A stretch of 7,715 bases of DNA from Comamonadaceae bacterium (lineage in GTDB: Bacteria; Pseudomonadota; Gammaproteobacteria; Burkholderiales; Burkholderiaceae_C): positions 1 through 7,715 of the forward strand of contig CANGYC010000106.1 in the NCBI GenBank assembly GCA_947457975.1, given 5' to 3'. Position numbers and translations under genes: made by a program. A model generated the notes under the pieces. That model saw nothing but the letters and a program-made list of their open reading frames with translations, was not told the origin of the DNA and made no database searches. Shown piece after piece: positions 5,744-7,715 of the stretch; the first letter of the stretch is position 1, and the number at the start of each line of letters is the position of its first letter.

Positions 5744-6433
5744 ATGGCTGCTGTTCAGGAAACCCTGGTCTGGGATGCGCCGGTGCGCGTGGCGCACTGG
5801 GCGTTGGCGCTGAGTGTGGCGGGGGCCTGGCTCACGGCCGAGGCCGAGGGCTGGCGCCTGCTGCACATCACCTTGGGCTACACCGCCGGGGCGCTGGTGC
5901 TGCTGCGCCTGCTGTGGGGCGTGGTGGGCACGCGCCATGCCCGTTTTGTGGATTTCGTGCGCGGCCCGCATGCCGTGCTGGCCTATCTGCAGCGCCTGGC
6001 CGCCGGTCGAGCGCCCCGCTACCTGGGCCACAACCCGGCTGGTGCCGTGGTCATCGTGCTGCTGCTGGGCTTGGGCCTGCTGGTGCCGCTGAGCGGTTGG
6101 GCCATGCTCAATGACCTGGGCGCTGAGGCCCTGGAAGAGCTGCACGAGCTGCTGGCCCAGGCCATGCTGCTGCTCGTGGGGGTGCATGTGGCTGGGGTGC
6201 TGCTGGCCAGCTGGCGGCACCGCGACAAGCTGGTGGCGGCCATGGTCACGGGCCGCAAACGCGCCGAGCCGGGCCAGCCTGGCATTCGCTGGTCCTGGTG
6301 GCCCCTGGGGGTGCTGCTGCTGGTGGGCGTGCTGGGGTTTTGGCTGGTGCAGTGGCGCGCCGCGCCGCAGGGCGGCCTGGTCCAGCCCGAGCGGGTGCTG
6401 GCGTCCGAGCGGGCCTCGCAGGACGAAGACTGA
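5744..6433 (+). CDS. Cytochrome b561-family di-heme membrane protein
   Basis: This 229-residue inner-membrane protein belongs to the prokaryotic cytochrome b561 / Ni,Fe-hydrogenase cytochrome b family, which carries electrons between the quinone pool and periplasmic or soluble partners through two b hemes. Family marks are VWDAPVRVAHW with His18, LHITLGY with His41, LRLLWGVVGTRHARF, YLGHNPAGA, ELHELLAQAMLL with His134, VGVHVAGVLL with His148, and HRDKLVAAMVTGRKR after the last core helix. The four histidines fit the usual heme ligands. Four core helices (about 15-31, 42-62, 100-120, 136-156) are followed by an extra C-terminal helix at about 184-203 and a polar tail; that tail helix varies among homologues. 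AAAGGA lies 7 nt before the ATG. No cytochrome c or hydrogenase gene is adjacent, so its electron partner is unknown. An FNR-like box upstream suggests oxygen-responsive expression. Confidence 0.88.
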   Translation: MAAVQETLVWDAPVRVAHWALALSVAGAWLTAEAEGWRLLHITLGYTAGALVLLRLLWGVVGTRHARFVDFVRGPHAVLAYLQRLAAGRAPRYLGHNPAGAVVIVLLLGLGLLVPLSGWAMLNDLGAEALEELHELLAQAMLLLVGVHVAGVLLASWRHRDKLVAAMVTGRKRAEPGQPGIRWSWWPLGVLLLVGVLGFWLVQWRAAPQGGLVQPERVLASERASQDED

Positions 6434-6468
6434 GGGCTTTCCACGGCGCGGCAGCTCAGCGGCGCTGC

Positions 6469-6474
6469 GACAAT
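6469..6474 (+). promoter_or_regulatory. Candidate -10 box (GACAAT) for the small membrane protein gene, leaderless arrangement
   Basis: GACAAT matches TATAAT at 4 of 6 positions and is followed by six bases (CGGCGG) and the ATG at 6481. This is the same hexamer-to-ATG spacing seen at radA and the panE-type gene. The 47-bp gap after the cytochrome gene has no usable Shine-Dalgarno at normal spacing. No good -35 was found, and read-through from the cytochrome b561 transcript is the alternative. Confidence 0.35.
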
Positions 6475-6480
6475 CGGCGG

Positions 6481-6906
6481 ATGAACTTCCAACGAATCCT
6501 GGTGCCTGTGCTCGCGCTCGCCGCCCTGGGCCTGGCCTTTCACTACTACCGCTGGATGGGCGTGGCTGCGGTGGGCAGCATGCTGGTGATGTGGGTGCTG
6601 CTGCATTTCACGCGGCTCATGCAGATCCTGCAGCGCGCTGCCAAGCGGCCCATTGGCTATGTGGACAGCGCTGTCATGCTCCACGCCAAGCTCAAGCCCG
6701 GCATGACGCTGATGCACGTGATCGCCATGACGCGCGCGCTGGGCCAGCTGCGCACCGAGAAAGACGCGCAGCCCGAGGTCTACCGCTGGACGGACAACAC
6801 CGACTCCCACGTGGACTGCAGCTTCGTGGGCGGCAAGCTCAGCCAGCACGCCCTGTTCAGGCCCACCCCGCCCGCCGAGTCGGGCCAGGCGCTTCCGCCG
6901 GCCTAA
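6481..6906 (+). CDS. Small two-helix membrane protein of unknown function with a BamE-like soluble domain
   Basis: I do not recognise a characterised function. The 141-residue product has two hydrophobic segments (about 5-21 and 26-44), a short basic stretch (QRAAKRP, 51-57), and a soluble domain of some 75 residues ending in a Pro/Ala-rich tail. The soluble part has the rhythm of a BamE/SmpA-like alpha-alpha-beta unit: KLKPGMTLMHVIAMTRALG (70-88), then EVYRWTDNTDSHVDCSFVGG (99-118) and KLSQHAL (119-125). This matches a 'pGMt..V...lG ... yrW.d..s.V...F..GkL' pattern. That similarity is my inference and is remote. There is a single cysteine, Cys113. I have the impression that similar proteins beside ilvE are sometimes labelled 'glycerate kinase' by automatic pipelines; nothing here supports a kinase. 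ATG 6481 is chosen because upstream in-frame codons overlap the cytochrome gene. The stop TAA is part of the putative ilvE -10 box. Confidence 0.8.
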   Translation: MNFQRILVPVLALAALGLAFHYYRWMGVAAVGSMLVMWVLLHFTRLMQILQRAAKRPIGYVDSAVMLHAKLKPGMTLMHVIAMTRALGQLRTEKDAQPEVYRWTDNTDSHVDCSFVGGKLSQHALFRPTPPAESGQALPPA

Positions 6907-6909
6907 AAT
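6904..6909 (+). promoter_or_regulatory. Candidate -10 box (TAAAAT) for ilvE
   Basis: TAAAAT matches TATAAT at 5 of 6 positions, in the context CCTAAAATG. Its first three bases are the stop codon of the preceding gene. Transcription would begin near 6916, leaving an ilvE leader of about 69 nt that contains the hairpin at 6919-6944. No clear -35 is present 16-18 bp upstream (the spaced hexamer reads CGGGCC at 17 bp). Confidence 0.45.
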
Positions 6910-6918
6910 GCTCAGCTG

Positions 6919-6955
6919 GCCGGGCCCCGGGGGCGGTGCCCGGCTTATCCCTTTT
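6919..6955 (+). terminator. GC-rich hairpin with a T-rich tail between the small membrane protein gene and ilvE
   Basis: GCCGGGC (6919-6925) and GCCCGGC (6938-6944) form a perfect 7-bp stem around a 12-nt loop. An alternative internal pairing uses GCCCC (6924-6928) with GGGGC (6930-6934). The stem is followed by TTATCCCTTTT (6945-6955), an interrupted T-run. It could be the intrinsic terminator of the preceding gene. If ilvE is transcribed from TAAAAT at 6904-6909, it is instead a structured 5' leader or attenuator. The sequence alone does not decide between them. Confidence 0.45.
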
Positions 6956-6984
6956 CACTGATCGAGACACAAAGGACTCTTCAC

Positions 6985-7715
6985 ATGGCACCCCTTCCTC
7001 CTTCCATGGACGACCGCGACGGCAAGATCTGGATGGACGGCCAGCTGGTCGACTGGCGGGACGCCAAGATCCATGTGCTGACCCATACCCTGCACTACGG
7101 CTGCGGCGCCTTTGAAGGTGTGCGCGCCTACAAGACCGCGCAGGGCACGGCCATCTTCCGCCTGGAAGAGCACACCAAGCGCCTGTTCAACAGCGCCAAG
7201 ATCCTGCGCATGAACATCCCCTTCAGCATGGAGGAGGTGATGGAGGCGCAAAAGGCCGTGGTGCGCGAGAACAAGCTCGAGAGCTGCTACCTGCGTCCGC
7301 TCACCTGGATTGGCTCGCAAAAGCTCGGTGTGAGCCCCAAGGGCAACACGATTCACCTCATGGTGGCCGCCTGGGCCTGGGGCGCCTACCTGGGCGAAGA
7401 AGGCCTCAAGCGTGGTATCCGCGTCAAGACCTCCAGCTACACCCGCCACCACGTCAACATCACCATGACGCAGGCCAAGGCGGTGAGCAACTACACCAAC
7501 TCCATCCTGGCCAACATGGAGGCCGTGGACGAGGGCTATGACGAGGCCCTGCTGCTCGACGCCTCCGGCTTCGTGAGCGAGGGCGCGGGCGAGAACATCT
7601 TCGTCATCAAGGACGGCGTGGTCTACACCCCCGACCTCTCGGCCGGTGCGCTCAATGGCATCACCCGCAACACCATCTTCCACATCTGCAAAGACCTAGG
7701 GATCGATCTGGTGCA
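6985..7715 (+). CDS. ilvE: Branched-chain amino acid aminotransferase (class IV PLP enzyme), 5' part
   Basis: The frame is open from ATG 6985 to the window end (243 complete codons; roughly 60-70 residues are missing). The enzyme moves the amino group between glutamate and the 2-oxoacids of valine, leucine and isoleucine, in the cytosol. Fold-type IV marks are clear: KIWMDGQLVDWRDAKIHVLT, HTLHYGCGAFEGVRAY (around 34-49), LEEHTKRLFNSAKIL, YLRPLTWIG, and the PLP lysine Lys165 in MTQAKAVSNYTNS (E. coli IlvE Lys160). Glu200 lies in VSEGAGENIF (E. coli Glu194), and GALNGITRNT, before the edge, is part of the PLP-phosphate site. AAAGGA at 6971-6976, 8 nt before the ATG, supports the start. A second in-frame ATG (codon 8) lacks such a site. 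The other isoleucine/valine genes are not visible. A structured leader precedes the gene. Confidence 0.95.
   Translation, partial: MAPLPPSMDDRDGKIWMDGQLVDWRDAKIHVLTHTLHYGCGAFEGVRAYKTAQGTAIFRLEEHTKRLFNSAKILRMNIPFSMEEVMEAQKAVVRENKLESCYLRPLTWIGSQKLGVSPKGNTIHLMVAAWAWGAYLGEEGLKRGIRVKTSSYTRHHVNITMTQAKAVSNYTNSILANMEAVDEGYDEALLLDASGFVSEGAGENIFVIKDGVVYTPDLSAGALNGITRNTIFHICKDLGIDLV

Noticed and set aside
6908..6961. A possible ilvE leader peptide (ATG 6908 to TGA 6959-6961, 17 residues)
   Set aside because: It has only two Leu, one Ile and no Val, with no run of branched-chain codons, and its ATG overlaps the proposed -10 box. It has no clear ribosome-binding site, so classic attenuation by a leader peptide is not supported.
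6111..7115. A 334-codon plus-strand frame spanning cytochrome b561, the small membrane protein and ilvE
   Set aside because: It crosses three genes with good family or start evidence in other frames and gives a Trp/Cys/Arg-rich translation typical of a shadow frame.

Overview
This 7.7 kb window is GC-rich, densely coded chromosomal DNA, most likely from a member of the Comamonadaceae (Burkholderiales, Betaproteobacteria). That placement is inferred from four things: a ligC/pmdC-type gene at the left edge, the family character of the proteins, CCTAAGAT/CCTAAAAT-type -10 boxes, and a palindromic intergenic element of a kind I associate with this family. It reads as core and metabolic chromosome. 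I see no transposase, integrase, tRNA, rRNA, CRISPR array, phage or defence gene.

Layout, left to right. (1) The 3' end of a Gfo/Idh/MocA dehydrogenase, probably the LigC/PmdC enzyme of the protocatechuate 4,5-cleavage pathway. (2) A compound inverted-repeat element at 401-476. (3) An aldo/keto reductase, convergent with a ketopantoate-reductase (PanE/ApbA) family gene; their stop codons sit in the arms of one hairpin. (4) radA, divergent from the panE-type gene across only 36 bp. (5) Eleven bp after radA, an EamA/DMT transporter gene interrupted by one in-frame amber codon exactly between its two 5-helix halves. (6) Convergent with it, a secreted DUF4142 protein. (7) A 187-bp divergent intergenic region with an FNR/Anr-like site, then a cytochrome b561 gene. 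(8) A small two-helix membrane protein of unknown function whose soluble part looks remotely BamE-like. (9) ilvE, the branched-chain aminotransferase, running off the right edge.

How the genes relate. ligC belongs to aromatic catabolism. The panE-type protein and IlvE both touch the branched-chain 2-oxoacid/pantothenate area (2-oxoisovalerate feeds both valine and pantoate), but they are 4.4 kb apart and on opposite strands, so no operon is implied. radA and the broken transporter probably share a transcript. The DUF4142 and cytochrome b561 genes share a divergent control region that may respond to oxygen.

The points most worth a second look are the amber-split transporter, a repeated '-10 hexamer, 6 nt, ATG' arrangement at three genes that suggests leaderless mRNAs, the FNR-like box, and the BamE-like small membrane protein. 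I do not see a clearly new multi-gene system.
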